DNA of 64,000 nt from JBJMQS01 sp045802605 (GTDB lineage Bacteria; Planctomycetota; Planctomycetia; Gemmatales; Gemmataceae), in NCBI GenBank assembly GCA_045802605.1, contig JBJMQS010000036.1, positions 1 to 64,000 of the forward strand. Direction: 5' to 3'. The notes below the pieces were generated by a model that worked only from the letters and a program-made list of their open reading frames with translations, was not told the DNA's origin and made no database searches. The translations under genes and the position numbers were made by a program. Shown one piece after another: positions 26,992 to 33,646 of the stretch (its first letter is position 1; every line of letters begins with the position of its first letter).

Positions 26992-27087
26992 TCACCGAAC
27001 CACCTGCTCCACCTAACCAGCCCGGTCGCATCGTGTAGTTTGTGGTCAGCCGGAGATTACCCCGGCAGGTGAGCGAGGCTTTCGACC
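26992..27087 (+). repeat. attC site 10 (main family, damaged right core)
   Basis: The left core GATCACCGAAC complements the cassette start at 26743. Arms are CACCTAACCAGCCC / ACCCCGGCAGGTGAG; the loop is GTGTAGTTTGTGGTCAGCC. The right core is CTTTCGACC with C-T in place of C-G before TTCG. Confidence 0.7.
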
Positions 27088-27106
27088 AGCGAGTGTGGTG
27101 GGTTCC

Positions 27107-28019
27107 ATGCGAATTAAAATCTCGGTGGCTATTGTCTTCCTACTATCGCTTGGGGCGGTCGGATACTTTTTTCTCACAGGAGAGACAAGCGAACAGAAGG
27201 AGGAGAACGCCCGTAAGAAACTGGCCTTCGAGTCTTTGGTTGAGCGTCTGCCCACGGGAACGCCCATCTCGCCAAAAAAAAACGTTAGACTCGAAATCGA
27301 TTGAGCGTTGGCAAGAACTGAATCTCCACATTCACTTCTCCGCTGGTCGTCGTGCCATGCTGCTCAAGGGGCTGCACGAGAAGACAACCAAGTTTTTCAT
27401 CGAAAGCCCGGGACAGGGTTCCTCGCGCTCGAGTGAAACGCCGGAACAGATTCTCCTGGACGATGATGGAGGTCCCAGGAGCGTGAACCAGCCGGGAGAG
27501 GCTGCTCATTTCCCTGTCTCCGCCGGCGAGCCCCTTTCACGTGTTGAGCCGAATGACGAGTTCTTCGGCCACCATAAAGACAGGCTCTGGGAATTTCTCT
27601 ATCCGACCGGATTTGGCTATGTCAAGGATCGCGCGCACGTGGCCGGCTTTAAGTCGCATGGGTTTCGCTTCCTTCGAGAGCCGCAAAATAAAAGCTGGCA
27701 GTGGCGTGTCCAGAACGTCCAACTCATTGGGATTTTGTCCCACGCGGAGCCTGTCGTTTACCTGACGGACAAGCTGCCAAGCATGGAGCAGGTTTGCCTG
27801 GGCAAGACGCGAACGCTTGACCTATTTGAAGAAGTGGGTTTGCCTGAGTTATGCGACGGGGAAGACCTGTTCATCGCATCCAAAGACGAAACGTTGCGAA
27901 TGCTCGGGGCAATACGTGCCGTGAAGTCCTGCCAGCTATGTCATGATGCCAAGGTCGGCGATTTGCTCGGAGCTTTTTCCTATACGCTTCGGCGCGAAAC
28001 GGGCGCAGACAATCGCTAG
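27107..28019 (+). pseudogene. exported CxxCH protein interrupted at an A9 run
   Basis: ATG 27107 encodes a signal or anchor helix (ISVAIVFLLSLGAVGYFF). At the nine-A run 27274-27282 the frame ends soon after (stop 27302-27304); adding one A continues as TLDSKSIERWQELNLH and 230 further residues to TAG 28019. The C terminus contains AIRAVKSCQLCHDAKVGDLLGAFSY, with a single CxxCH heme c attachment motif. The corrected protein is about 304 residues. Transcriptional slippage on A9, a real mutation or an assembly error are all possible. Cassette start TTCGACC matches its attC left core. Confidence 0.6.
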
Positions 28020-28028
28020 AGGCACGAA

Positions 28029-28133
28029 GGTCGAACCAACCCCTGGACCTGACGGGGCCGCATGATTCGTTTCTGGAAGTTCATCGCTCTCTTATGCGGC
28101 CGCGGCTCCTGAGCGGTGTCGCTACCCTTAGCG
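28029..28133 (+). repeat. attC site 11 (divergent class)
   Basis: The left core GGTCGAAC complements the start TTCGACC of its own cassette at 27081. The inner stem GGCCGCAT/ATGCGGCC is perfect. The right core CTTAGCG has C for the invariant G. The loop differs from the main family. Confidence 0.6.
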
Positions 28134-28165
28134 ATGGAACGTTGGCTTAAAGCAAGAGGGATGCG

Positions 28166-28588
28166 TTGGTTGACCCACTCAAGATTGTTCCGTACGAGAC
28201 CGTCGGGTGCTTGGCGTTTGGCATGGGTTCTGCGCAAGTCGAACGGACGTTGGGACCACCGATCGCAAAGACGAAGAACTTTTTGGGACAACCTAAGCTC
28301 ATTTATCCTAATGTAAACGTCGAATTTGAAGGTGATCGTTTGGTTGAAATGACCTTCTCTTCGTACTGCCACTTATCGCTTGGCGCTGATCTCATTGCCA
28401 ATTCCGCAGATGGCAAGGACATGTTGCTGCGCAAATCGGCAAACAACTTTACCGGCAATGGGTCAATCGTTCTCATGGACATTGGAGTCGCCATTAGCGA
28501 CGATCGTGAAGAGATTTTTCCATTGACTGTCTTTGCGCGAGGTCGCATGGACCCCCTTGTTCAATCGGGTTCATTACAGGCGATGTAG
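28166..28588 (+). CDS. hypothetical cassette protein
   Basis: About 140 residues from TTG 28166, preceded by AGAGGG. The start LVDPLKIVPYETVGCLAFGM, then VERTLGPPIAKTKNFLGQ, YPNVNVEFEGDRLVEMTFS and a C-terminal AVFARG-like segment (LTVFARGRMD) match a recurring planctomycete family that I recognise by pattern only; it has no assigned function. The fold seems alpha/beta, like small SMI1- or TbpB-independent beta layers, but this is a guess. Confidence 0.7.
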   Translation: MVDPLKIVPYETVGCLAFGMGSAQVERTLGPPIAKTKNFLGQPKLIYPNVNVEFEGDRLVEMTFSSYCHLSLGADLIANSADGKDMLLRKSANNFTGNGSIVLMDIGVAISDDREEIFPLTVFARGRMDPLVQSGSLQAM

Positions 28589-28596
28589 GAATGGTT

Positions 28597-28692
28597 CGGC
28601 ATAACCAATCACTCCACATGACCGGGGCGGGCTCATCATGTAGTTTGTAGTCAGCCGGGGAATTGCCCCGGCAGGTGAGCGGGGCGTTCGAT
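28597..28692 (+). repeat. attC site 12 (main family, best conserved arms)
   Basis: The left core GCATAAC is followed by CAATCACTCCACATG-A-CCGGGGC; the right arm is GCCCCGG-CAGGTGAG, then GCGTTCG. CCGGGGC/GCCCCGG pairs perfectly, with one unpaired A and one unpaired C on the left side, as in classical attC. The junction is after G28686. Confidence 0.82.
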
Positions 28693-29137
28693 GACTCAAA
28701 TCCCGCGAGGATACCTTTTGATGGGCAAATACGCGGATCGGCAATGGTACATGGAACGCCTCTCTTATTACACCGCGCAATACGGCGCTGTTCCACCACC
28801 GTGGGTTTATGCCGACAATTCCCATCCCCACAGCATTCGTTGGCGTATGGGCTCTGGCGAAACAATGATGATGGTGTTCGACGAGTGGTGGGGACAACAG
28901 AATTGGTCGGAACCAGAGCGAGTGGACTACTTTCGGAAATGGCCGCCCCCGCCGCGCTGGATTCCGTGGATGTCTGTCCGGATATGGAACCTACACCCAT
29001 GGGATTGTGATGGGCAATTTGATTACGCGCCATGGTACAAGCGCATTGCAAAACTCGGCTTCGCAGGTGTCGACGATGTGGAGCGGGATCTCGATGATCC
29101 AAAATGGCTAGAGCTAGAGTCGGCCCCTTCCGATTGA
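28691..29137 (+). CDS. Trp-rich hypothetical cassette protein
   Basis: 148 residues from ATG 28691, or 138 from ATG 28721 (MGKYADRQWYMERLSYYT), which has AGGA at better spacing. It is unusually rich in Trp, with blocks VFDEWWGQQNWSEPERVDYF, WPPPPRWIPWM and IWNLHPWDCDG. It was not recognised. The first ATG lies four bases after the cassette junction. Confidence 0.7.
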   Translation: MTQIPRGYLLMGKYADRQWYMERLSYYTAQYGAVPPPWVYADNSHPHSIRWRMGSGETMMMVFDEWWGQQNWSEPERVDYFRKWPPPPRWIPWMSVRIWNLHPWDCDGQFDYAPWYKRIAKLGFAGVDDVERDLDDPKWLELESAPSD

Positions 29138-29140
29138 GAG

Positions 29141-29234
29141 CCGTCGAACCAGGCGCTGCACGTGACCGGGGCGGCCCAGCGTGTACTTTTGAAGTCAGTT
29201 GACGATTGCCCCGGCAAATGAGCGGGGGTCGTGA
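29141..29234 (+). repeat. attC site 13 (main family, damaged right core)
   Basis: The left core CGTCGAAC is followed by CAGGCGCTGCACGTGACCGGGGC; the loop is GTGTACTTTTGAAGTCAG; the right arm is TTGCCCCGGCAAATGAGCG. The right core reads GGTCGTG in place of CGTTCG. Confidence 0.68.
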
Positions 29235-29273
29235 GACCACCGCACCAAACCCCACACTCGCGGAGCACTCCTC

Positions 29274-29570
29274 GTGAAACTACTCGCACTTGAGGTCGAA
29301 GAAGCCGGTACCTTGCCAGAGGCGTTTCGCTCTCACCTCAAGGAAGAGGCCAAGGCCCTGTGGGAGCTTTACCTCTCCGGCATCGTGCGCGAGGCGTACT
29401 TCCGCACGGACCGCCACGCCGCGGTGCTTGTCCTGGAATGCTCCGACGCAGAGCGTGCGCGAGAGGTCCTCGAGTCGTTGCCACTGGTTCGTCACAAGCT
29501 CATCCACTTCGAAGTCGTACCGCTCGCTCCCTACTCTGGGTTTGAAAGGCTCTTCTCGTCCGGCGCATGA
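29274..29570 (+). CDS. muconolactone isomerase / YCII-like dimeric barrel protein
   Basis: 98 residues from GTG 29274 (MKLLALEVEEAGTLPEAFRS). The pattern FRSHLKEEAKALWELYLSG, REAYFRTDRHAAVLVLEC, EVLESLPLV and the end VVPLAPYSGFERLF fits the ferredoxin-like alpha/beta barrel family of muconolactone isomerase-type proteins. Most such stand-alone proteins have unknown substrates. It occupies one cassette. Confidence 0.78.
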   Translation: MKLLALEVEEAGTLPEAFRSHLKEEAKALWELYLSGIVREAYFRTDRHAAVLVLECSDAERAREVLESLPLVRHKLIHFEVVPLAPYSGFERLFSSGA

Positions 29571-29601
29571 GTTCTCACGAGCGCGAACGCCCAATTCTAT
29601 A

Positions 29602-29696
29602 GGGCCAACCATCCGCGCTTTCTGATCGGGACGGGCGCATCGTGTAGTTTGTATTGAGCCGGAGAATTGCCCTGGCAGGTAGCCTGAGTGTTCGCC
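29602..29696 (+). repeat. attC site 14 (main family)
   Basis: The left core GGCCAAC is followed by CATCCGCGCTTTCTGATCGGGAC; the loop is GTGTAGTTTGTATTGAGCCGG; the right arm is TTGCCCTGGCAGGT; the right core is GTGTTCGCC. The junction is after G29690. Confidence 0.72.
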
Positions 29697-29703
29697 GACA
29701 AAC

Positions 29704-30183
29704 ATGGACGCTAGCATCCACAACATCCTGTTGCAGAACGACAGCTCGACGGATGTCGAGTTTCCACCCGGATTCGATTGGCAGGCGTCGATCGCGGCAG
29801 TGAAAGCACTGAAGCCGGGTGCCGAACGAATACTGGGGCAGCCTTTGAAGCTGAGCGATCAAGTTCAGGATGCGTCGTTTTTCGCTGAGTTATTCGTATT
29901 TGAGGATGGAGCGGTCGGACCGAATGGCGTGATGACGATGGTATTTAAGATCGCCATCCGGTTCTCGACCTTCGGAAGGATGGCGACAATCCACACGAAT
30001 TCGGCGGCCTCGGACCTCGGCAACTACCCGGTGGCTCGGCTCGCGGATCTGCTAGGGCAGAACGGCTTTCAGTACATTCCGGCTGAGTCGCTTGCCGAGC
30101 GATATGACGGGAGGCTGAAGCAGCTAGACCAATGGGTCGGCGGCGAAGCCACGTGGTGGTATCGTTTTTTCGACTACATGTGA
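29704..30183 (+). CDS. hypothetical cassette protein
   Basis: 159 residues, ATG 14 bases after the cassette junction (MDASIHNILLQNDSS). Central strands MVFKIAIRFSTFGRMATIH and the Trp-rich end GGEATWWYRFFDYM are distinctive, but no family was recognised. Its cassette begins TTCGCCG and the following left core is CGGCGAAC, an exact seven-base match. Confidence 0.7.
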   Translation: MDASIHNILLQNDSSTDVEFPPGFDWQASIAAVKALKPGAERILGQPLKLSDQVQDASFFAELFVFEDGAVGPNGVMTMVFKIAIRFSTFGRMATIHTNSAASDLGNYPVARLADLLGQNGFQYIPAESLAERYDGRLKQLDQWVGGEATWWYRFFDYM

Positions 30184-30185
30184 GA

Positions 30186-30219
30186 GCCGGCGAACCAGGG
30201 GTTGCACGTGACCGGCGGG
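30186..30219 (+). repeat. attC site 15, left half only
   Basis: CCGGCGAAC and the left arm CACGTGACCGGCGGGC are present, but the loop and the right arm are missing; unrelated sequence with the promoter region of a toxin-antitoxin pair follows. The site was cut by a deletion or insertion. Confidence 0.65.
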
Positions 30220-30370
30220 CGTGACCGTTTTCTCAGCGGCGAAGATGTACGAAGAAGATTCCGGGTGCGCTGCTGTCGCTCCAATCGTAGCGGCGATGGT
30301 CGTCTTGGGCTTTCCACCTACGCGGTGTGGCAAATCGAATGGTATGATTGCGGGGATAGGGAGCACTACC

Positions 30371-30589
30371 ATGACGACCTTGCTTCAAAAAGCGTTTGAC
30401 GAAGCCGCAAAGCTGCCGGAACAGGAACAAGAAGTTCTCGCGTCACGGCTATTGGCTGAGTTGGCTGCCGAAGATGATTTCGATCGTGCCATTGCCACAT
30501 CATCCGACAAACTTGCCAACCTTGCGCGCCAAGCGCTCGCGGATTATCGTGCCGGCAAGACTGAACCGCTCGACCCGAAAAAAATATGA
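30371..30589 (+). CDS. antitoxin of a RelE/ParE-like pair
   Basis: 72 residues from ATG 30371, with GGGAG 8 bases upstream. The N-terminal half AFDEAAKLPEQEQEVLASRLLAEL is a helix typical of short addiction-type antitoxins, and the tail is acidic and flexible (ALADYRAGKTEPLDPKKI). The stop codon overlaps the toxin ATG (ATGA). No DNA-binding ribbon is obvious, so autoregulation is uncertain. Confidence 0.78.
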   Translation: MTTLLQKAFDEAAKLPEQEQEVLASRLLAELAAEDDFDRAIATSSDKLANLARQALADYRAGKTEPLDPKKI

Positions 30590-30855
30590 ATTCGCGGACG
30601 ACTCAAGGCTTTCGCGCGCTGCTGGCCGCATTGTCAACTCGTGTGCGCGCTCAAGCGAGGAGTGCCTACGAGTTGTTTCGGCAGAATCCATCGCACCCCG
30701 GGTTGCGTTTCAAGAAAGTTCACGATGACCCGCCGACCTATTCAGCGAGGGTGGGTATTGGCTATCGGGCAGTCGGCGTCATGGGCGGCGATACGATCAT
30801 CTGGTTTTGGATCGGTACTCATGCAGAATATGATCGGTTACTCAAGTTAGTGTAG
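30586..30855 (+). CDS. RelE/ParE superfamily toxin
   Basis: 89 residues. The pattern VRAQARSAYELFRQNPSHPGLRFKK, TYSARVGIGYRAVGV and IIWFWIGTHAEYDRLL is that of RelE/HigB-type toxins (basic helix, beta sheet with YRA, and a final H-x-x-YDRL). Overlap with the antitoxin supports an operon. Such pairs are common in chromosomal cassette arrays, where they are thought to limit cassette loss. Confidence 0.83.
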   Translation: MNSRTTQGFRALLAALSTRVRAQARSAYELFRQNPSHPGLRFKKVHDDPPTYSARVGIGYRAVGVMGGDTIIWFWIGTHAEYDRLLKLV

Positions 30856-30937
30856 GTGCCGAACCATCCGCTGCGCCAGCTCAAGCCGGATGCCGTTGAT
30901 CGGCGGTGCGACGCCATCACTAAGCTGACGCCTAGGA
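30856..30937 (+). repeat. attC site 16 (divergent class)
   Basis: The left core GTGCCGAAC is followed by CATCCGCTGCGCCAGCTCA; the right side is TAAGCTGACGCC-TAGGAG. GCG-CAGCT pairs with AGCTG-CGC. The right core lacks the TT (CCTAGG for GTTAGG). Confidence 0.5.
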
Positions 30938-30943
30938 GACATC

Positions 30944-31396
30944 GTGACGGTTAAGCGGATGGACAACGTCGGGATCGTGGTAGAAGACCTCGATGCGGTC
31001 ATTGAGTTCTTTGCCGAACTTGGTCTCAGCCTGGAGGGACGAGCGCCAATCGAAGGAGACTGGGCGGACGGCGTCACTGGGTTGCGCGGCATGCGCGTCG
31101 AGATTGCCATGATGCGTACGCCGGACGGCCACAGTCGGCTCGAGCTATCCCGATTCCTCGCGCCGCCAGTGGTCGCCGATCACCGCAGCGTACCGGTGAA
31201 CTCTCTGGGTTACCTACGCGTGATGTTCACCGTGGAGGACATCGACGATACGCTCGCTCGTCTCCGAAAACGCGGCGCCGAGATCGTTGGCAAAGTGGTC
31301 CAGTACCAAAACACGTATCGGCTCTGCTACATCCGGGGGCCCGAAGGAATTCTCATCGGGCTCGCGCAAGAGCTCGGGCAGCAGACTTCCCGATGA
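30944..31396 (+). CDS. VOC-family (glyoxalase/bleomycin-resistance fold) protein
   Basis: 150 residues from GTG 30944, with AGGAG upstream. Paired beta-alpha-beta units are visible: VKRMDNVGIVVEDLDAVIEFF with ELGLSLEGR, and LGYLRVMFTVEDIDDTLARL with YIRGPEGILIGLAQEL. The Glu in the last block and His/Asn positions suit a metal site. Substrate unknown. Similar proteins are frequent integron cargo. Confidence 0.88.
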   Translation: MTVKRMDNVGIVVEDLDAVIEFFAELGLSLEGRAPIEGDWADGVTGLRGMRVEIAMMRTPDGHSRLELSRFLAPPVVADHRSVPVNSLGYLRVMFTVEDIDDTLARLRKRGAEIVGKVVQYQNTYRLCYIRGPEGILIGLAQELGQQTSR

Positions 31397-31409
31397 GCAC
31401 ATGCGAGCA

Positions 31410-31484
31410 GTACAAACTTGATTAGGGGCGGAGCCCGCCGGGGCAGTGCACGGCGGCCCTGGCACGCGAGCCTGTGCATTCGGC
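31410..31484 (+). repeat. attC-like site 17 (weak)
   Basis: The left core ACAAAC and the arm CGGAGCCCGCCG pair in part with CGGCGGCCC. The right core reads ATTCGGC, and the cassette start TTCGGC matches the left core GCCGAAC of the next site. Confidence 0.45.
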
Positions 31485-31501
31485 CTAGGGAGCCACAAAA
31501 A

Positions 31502-31861
31502 ATGGAGGAAGCGTTGGCCCGAAAATTCGAAGCGATTGGGCGATGGTGGCAACGTGTGACCCTCGACAGTTGGCTCTTCGCCTTCGCTTGCTGGGCCTGG
31601 ATGTTCGCCATGAGCGCATCCAGTTTTCTAGACTTCAATCGCGAAATCGAGAAATGCGGCGACCGGCCTGAATACATGGAGATCAAAGCCGGCTACGAGC
31701 GACTTCGAGCCGGGGAGCTGAAGGAACTTATCGCTTTCGGGGTGCTGGCCGCGGCCTCGCTCGGGTTTGCCTGTCGAACTTGGTTAAAGCGCGCCCGTGC
31801 CAAGTCCACGGGCGACACATCGCTGACCGAAGGCACACCGACTGAGACGCCTGGGGAATAA
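31502..31861 (+). CDS. two-helix membrane protein in a cassette
   Basis: 119 residues from ATG 31502, preceded by GGGAG. Two hydrophobic helices (LFAFACWAWMFAMSASSFL and IAFGVLAAASLGFACRTWL) flank a charged loop of about 45 residues; the C-terminal tail is Thr/Glu-rich. No family was recognised. Confidence 0.7.
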   Translation: MEEALARKFEAIGRWWQRVTLDSWLFAFACWAWMFAMSASSFLDFNREIEKCGDRPEYMEIKAGYERLRAGELKELIAFGVLAAASLGFACRTWLKRARAKSTGDTSLTEGTPTETPGE

Positions 31862-31890
31862 ATTGCGGCACGACAAACCGTATGTCGAAT

Positions 31891-31988
31891 AAGCCGAACT
31901 ATCCGGCTGCACCTGACCCCAAACGAGCTTAGGACTTAGCTGGATCGCAGCCGGATGATGTCCCGGCAGGTGAATGAGGCGTTTGGCG
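31891..31988 (+). repeat. attC site 18 (main family, array end)
   Basis: The left core AAGCCGAAC is followed by TATCCGGCTGCACCTGACC; the right arm GTCCCGGCAGGTGAATGAG ends with GCGTTTGGC. The loop has diverged from the usual TGTAGTTTGAA. The junction is after G31981. Confidence 0.7.
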
Positions 31989-32013
31989 GCGGAGGGCGTT
32001 CGGCGGGAGAGTT

Positions 32014-32160
32014 GTGGAGCGAAGTATCAAGGTTCGCCTCACACAAGACCTGACTCGGTATCACCCAGGATTGGTAGCCGGCGTCGAAGGAGTTACTGTT
32101 GGCCAGTACAGGATGTGGAGCAGAGGCAGTGACCGCTTTGTTCCCCGAGATTCCCGATAG
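32014..32160 (+). pseudogene. truncated last cassette gene
   Basis: A GTG start, 33 bases into the last cassette, opens a 48-codon frame: ERSIKVRLTQDLTRYHPGL, GVTVGQYRMWSRGSDRFVP and a premature end DSR. The beginning resembles a recurring small cassette family (R-LTQDLTRYHPGL...G..G), which I recall as longer. No attC follows, so the array appears to be cut here. Confidence 0.5.
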
Positions 32161-32202
32161 TTTCTTCGGTCTTCCTCTGTGTCTTTGCGGTTAACTCATC
32201 TC

Positions 32203-32466
32203 TTATTCAGGCCGGGTAATCCAGTCCCAGACCATGGCCGCGATCGCCAGCACAATCACCACCCCGGTTTCGATCAAAAGCCAGAGCCAGCCGTCGCGCC
32301 GCAGAGCTTCGCGGAATCCCGAAGGCGGAGCCGCGTGCCCGGCCTGGGCGGCTCGATCCTCAATCACGGGGATGATCGCTAAGGCGACGGCGGTCACCGT
32401 GAAAGCGATGCCGGCCGGGATCAGCAGAGTGAAAAACCAGTTACGACGTTGCGGTGGGGGATTCAT
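32203..32466 (-). CDS. small two-helix membrane protein
   Basis: 87 residues, first gene on the minus strand after the array. One hydrophobic helix near the N terminus (FFTLLIPAGIAFTVTAVALAI) and one at the C terminus (WLWLLIETGVVIVLAIAAMV). No family was recognised. Between it and the first pilin (32467-32837) there is only a possible TTGACA hexamer at 32525 without a matching -10, and no gene. Confidence 0.6.
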   Translation of the reverse strand: MNPPPQRRNWFFTLLIPAGIAFTVTAVALAIIPVIEDRAAQAGHAAPPSGFREALRRDGWLWLLIETGVVIVLAIAAMVWDWITRPE

Positions 32467-32837
32467 GGAGTCAATCTACGCGCGGGAGACGGTAAATCAT
32501 TCTCAGGAAAAATGCGAAAAAAACCTTGACAACGATTTGACAGCTTGTGCAACCCGACCTACGTTTGTGGCGTGCCTGGGACTGCAACAGACGCCGGTTA
32601 ACGGTGGCTCGAATCAGCCGCAAGCACATGACTGTGTCAGGTGATGACTCCGCCTTTGGCGGACTCGATCTCTGGTGCAATAACCTGCGGTGACCCGCCC
32701 GCTGGTGATTGCGAAATTGCGAGCGGCACCCCGTCAAAGCCGCGAGCTCCCGGAGCGAAAATCCGCCGATGCGGATTTCTCGAATCATCCACCGAGCCAG
32801 AAATGGTGAGCCCCCGCCTCCTTGTGAGGAGCCGCAC

Positions 32838-33035
32838 GTGCTGCGCTCTGTGACCAATACTGTAGTCCGGTTCCTGAAGGCTGAGGAAGGCCCGACGGCT
32901 GTCGAGTACGCGGTGATGCTGGCTTTCATCATCTCCGTGTGCTTTGTTGCGATCTCCAATATCGGATCGCAAACGAAGTCGTCGTTTCAGAACCCTGCGT
33001 TGCAGTCGTCGATGACGACGGCCGCAAGCTCTTAA
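32838..33035 (+). CDS. flp: Flp-type pilin 1
   Basis: 65 residues from GTG 32838, preceded by GAGGAG. The processing-site and helix pattern EEGPTAVEYAVMLAFIISVCF is that of Flp/TadA pilins (G-x(n)-E-Y helix), and the mature part is very short. It diverges most of the three pilins (C-terminal QNPALQSSMTTAASS). First gene of the Tad locus. Confidence 0.9.
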   Translation: MLRSVTNTVVRFLKAEEGPTAVEYAVMLAFIISVCFVAISNIGSQTKSSFQNPALQSSMTTAASS

Positions 33036-33098
33036 CTCGCCGAAGAGCAACGCCGCGAGCTTACGTCACTTAATGTCGCCTATGCGGGAGATCGAGTC

Positions 33099-33284
33099 AT
33101 GCGGTTAGTCAACGGACTCTGTGAGTTTCTCAGGAATGAAGATGGCCCAACGGCCGTCGAGTACGCGGTCATGCTTTCGCTAATCATCGTGGTCTGCCTC
33201 TCGGCGATCGCGGCGGTTGGCACGGGCTCGAATGACACGTTCAACACTGTATCCGGCAAGCTCTCGACATCGGCGTCGAGTTGA
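33099..33284 (+). CDS. flp: Flp-type pilin 2
   Basis: 61 residues. FLRNEDGPTAVEYAVMLSL is the signature, with cleavage expected after DG. The mature C terminus is TFNTVSGKLSTSASS, identical to that of pilin 3, showing recent duplication. Confidence 0.92.
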   Translation: MRLVNGLCEFLRNEDGPTAVEYAVMLSLIIVVCLSAIAAVGTGSNDTFNTVSGKLSTSASS

Positions 33285-33334
33285 CCCTTGTAAGACCCCG
33301 ACCCACTGTCCTTCTTTTTCACGGAGACCTGGCC

Positions 33335-33520
33335 ATGCGTTTCGCAAAGAATTTCGTCGAGTTCCTGAAGCGTGAAGACGGCCCGACGGCTGTCGAATAC
33401 GCGGTCATGTTGTCGCTCATCATCGTGGTTTGCCTCACGGCAATCGCGGCGGTTGGCACCAACGCCAACTCAACCTTCAACACCGTGTCCGGCAAGCTCT
33501 CGACCAGCGCTTCCAGCTGA
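33335..33520 (+). CDS. flp: Flp-type pilin 3
   Basis: 61 residues from ATG 33335 (MRFAKNFVEFLKREDG). The upstream frame is open but lacks pilin features, so the short start is chosen. Differences from pilin 2 are limited to the leader and a few positions (GTNANSTF for GTGSNDTF). A strong hairpin follows. Confidence 0.92.
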   Translation: MRFAKNFVEFLKREDGPTAVEYAVMLSLIIVVCLTAIAAVGTNANSTFNTVSGKLSTSASS

Positions 33521-33532
33521 TCGCGTTGCGAC

Positions 33533-33593
33533 ACGGGAACCGGGAAACGGGAGTCGGGGCTCGCTCTGCGATGGCCCGATTCCCGGTTCCCGT
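33533..33593 (+). terminator. long inverted repeat after the pilin genes
   Basis: Arms of 13 perfect bases (ACGGGAACCGGGA and its complement), extended by GTCGGG/CCCGAT, around a 25-base centre. It may attenuate transcription so that pilins exceed the assembly genes. No T run follows. Confidence 0.5.
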
Positions 33594-33646
33594 TTCGCGG
33601 TTGATTTGAAAAAACGGCACCCTCAACCCGAAGAGACCCCCTCTTT

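Larger units (their letters stand above)
22371..31988 (+). mobile_element. integron gene-cassette array without integrase (CALIN)
   Basis: About 18 attC-like sites separate short + strand genes. Typical sites carry a left core box ending in CGAAC or ATAAC followed by CA, a left arm like CACCTGACCGGGGC, a conserved loop stretch GTGTAGTTTGAAG, a right arm GCCCCGGCAGGTGAG and a right core GCGTTCGG. The right arm pairs with the left arm, leaving an unpaired A, the hallmark of attC bottom-strand folding. Cassette starts match the left core of their own attC (for example TTCGGTGATC with GATCACCGAA). No tyrosine recombinase gene of IntI size lies in the window. Confidence 0.88.

Noticed and set aside
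26994..27000. Operator for a regulator in repeated CACCGAAC motifs
   Set aside because: These are left core boxes of attC and match cassette heads.
27042..27270. Single 325-residue gene starting at 27042
   Set aside because: Its first 75 residues lie in the attC site and in the shadow of the real signal-peptide frame starting at 27107.
22371..31988. CRISPR array
   Set aside because: Repeats are 75-110 bp, imperfect, and spaced by whole genes rather than short spacers; no cas genes.
32525..32555. Promoter with TTGACA upstream of the pilins
   Set aside because: No matching -10 hexamer at proper distance.
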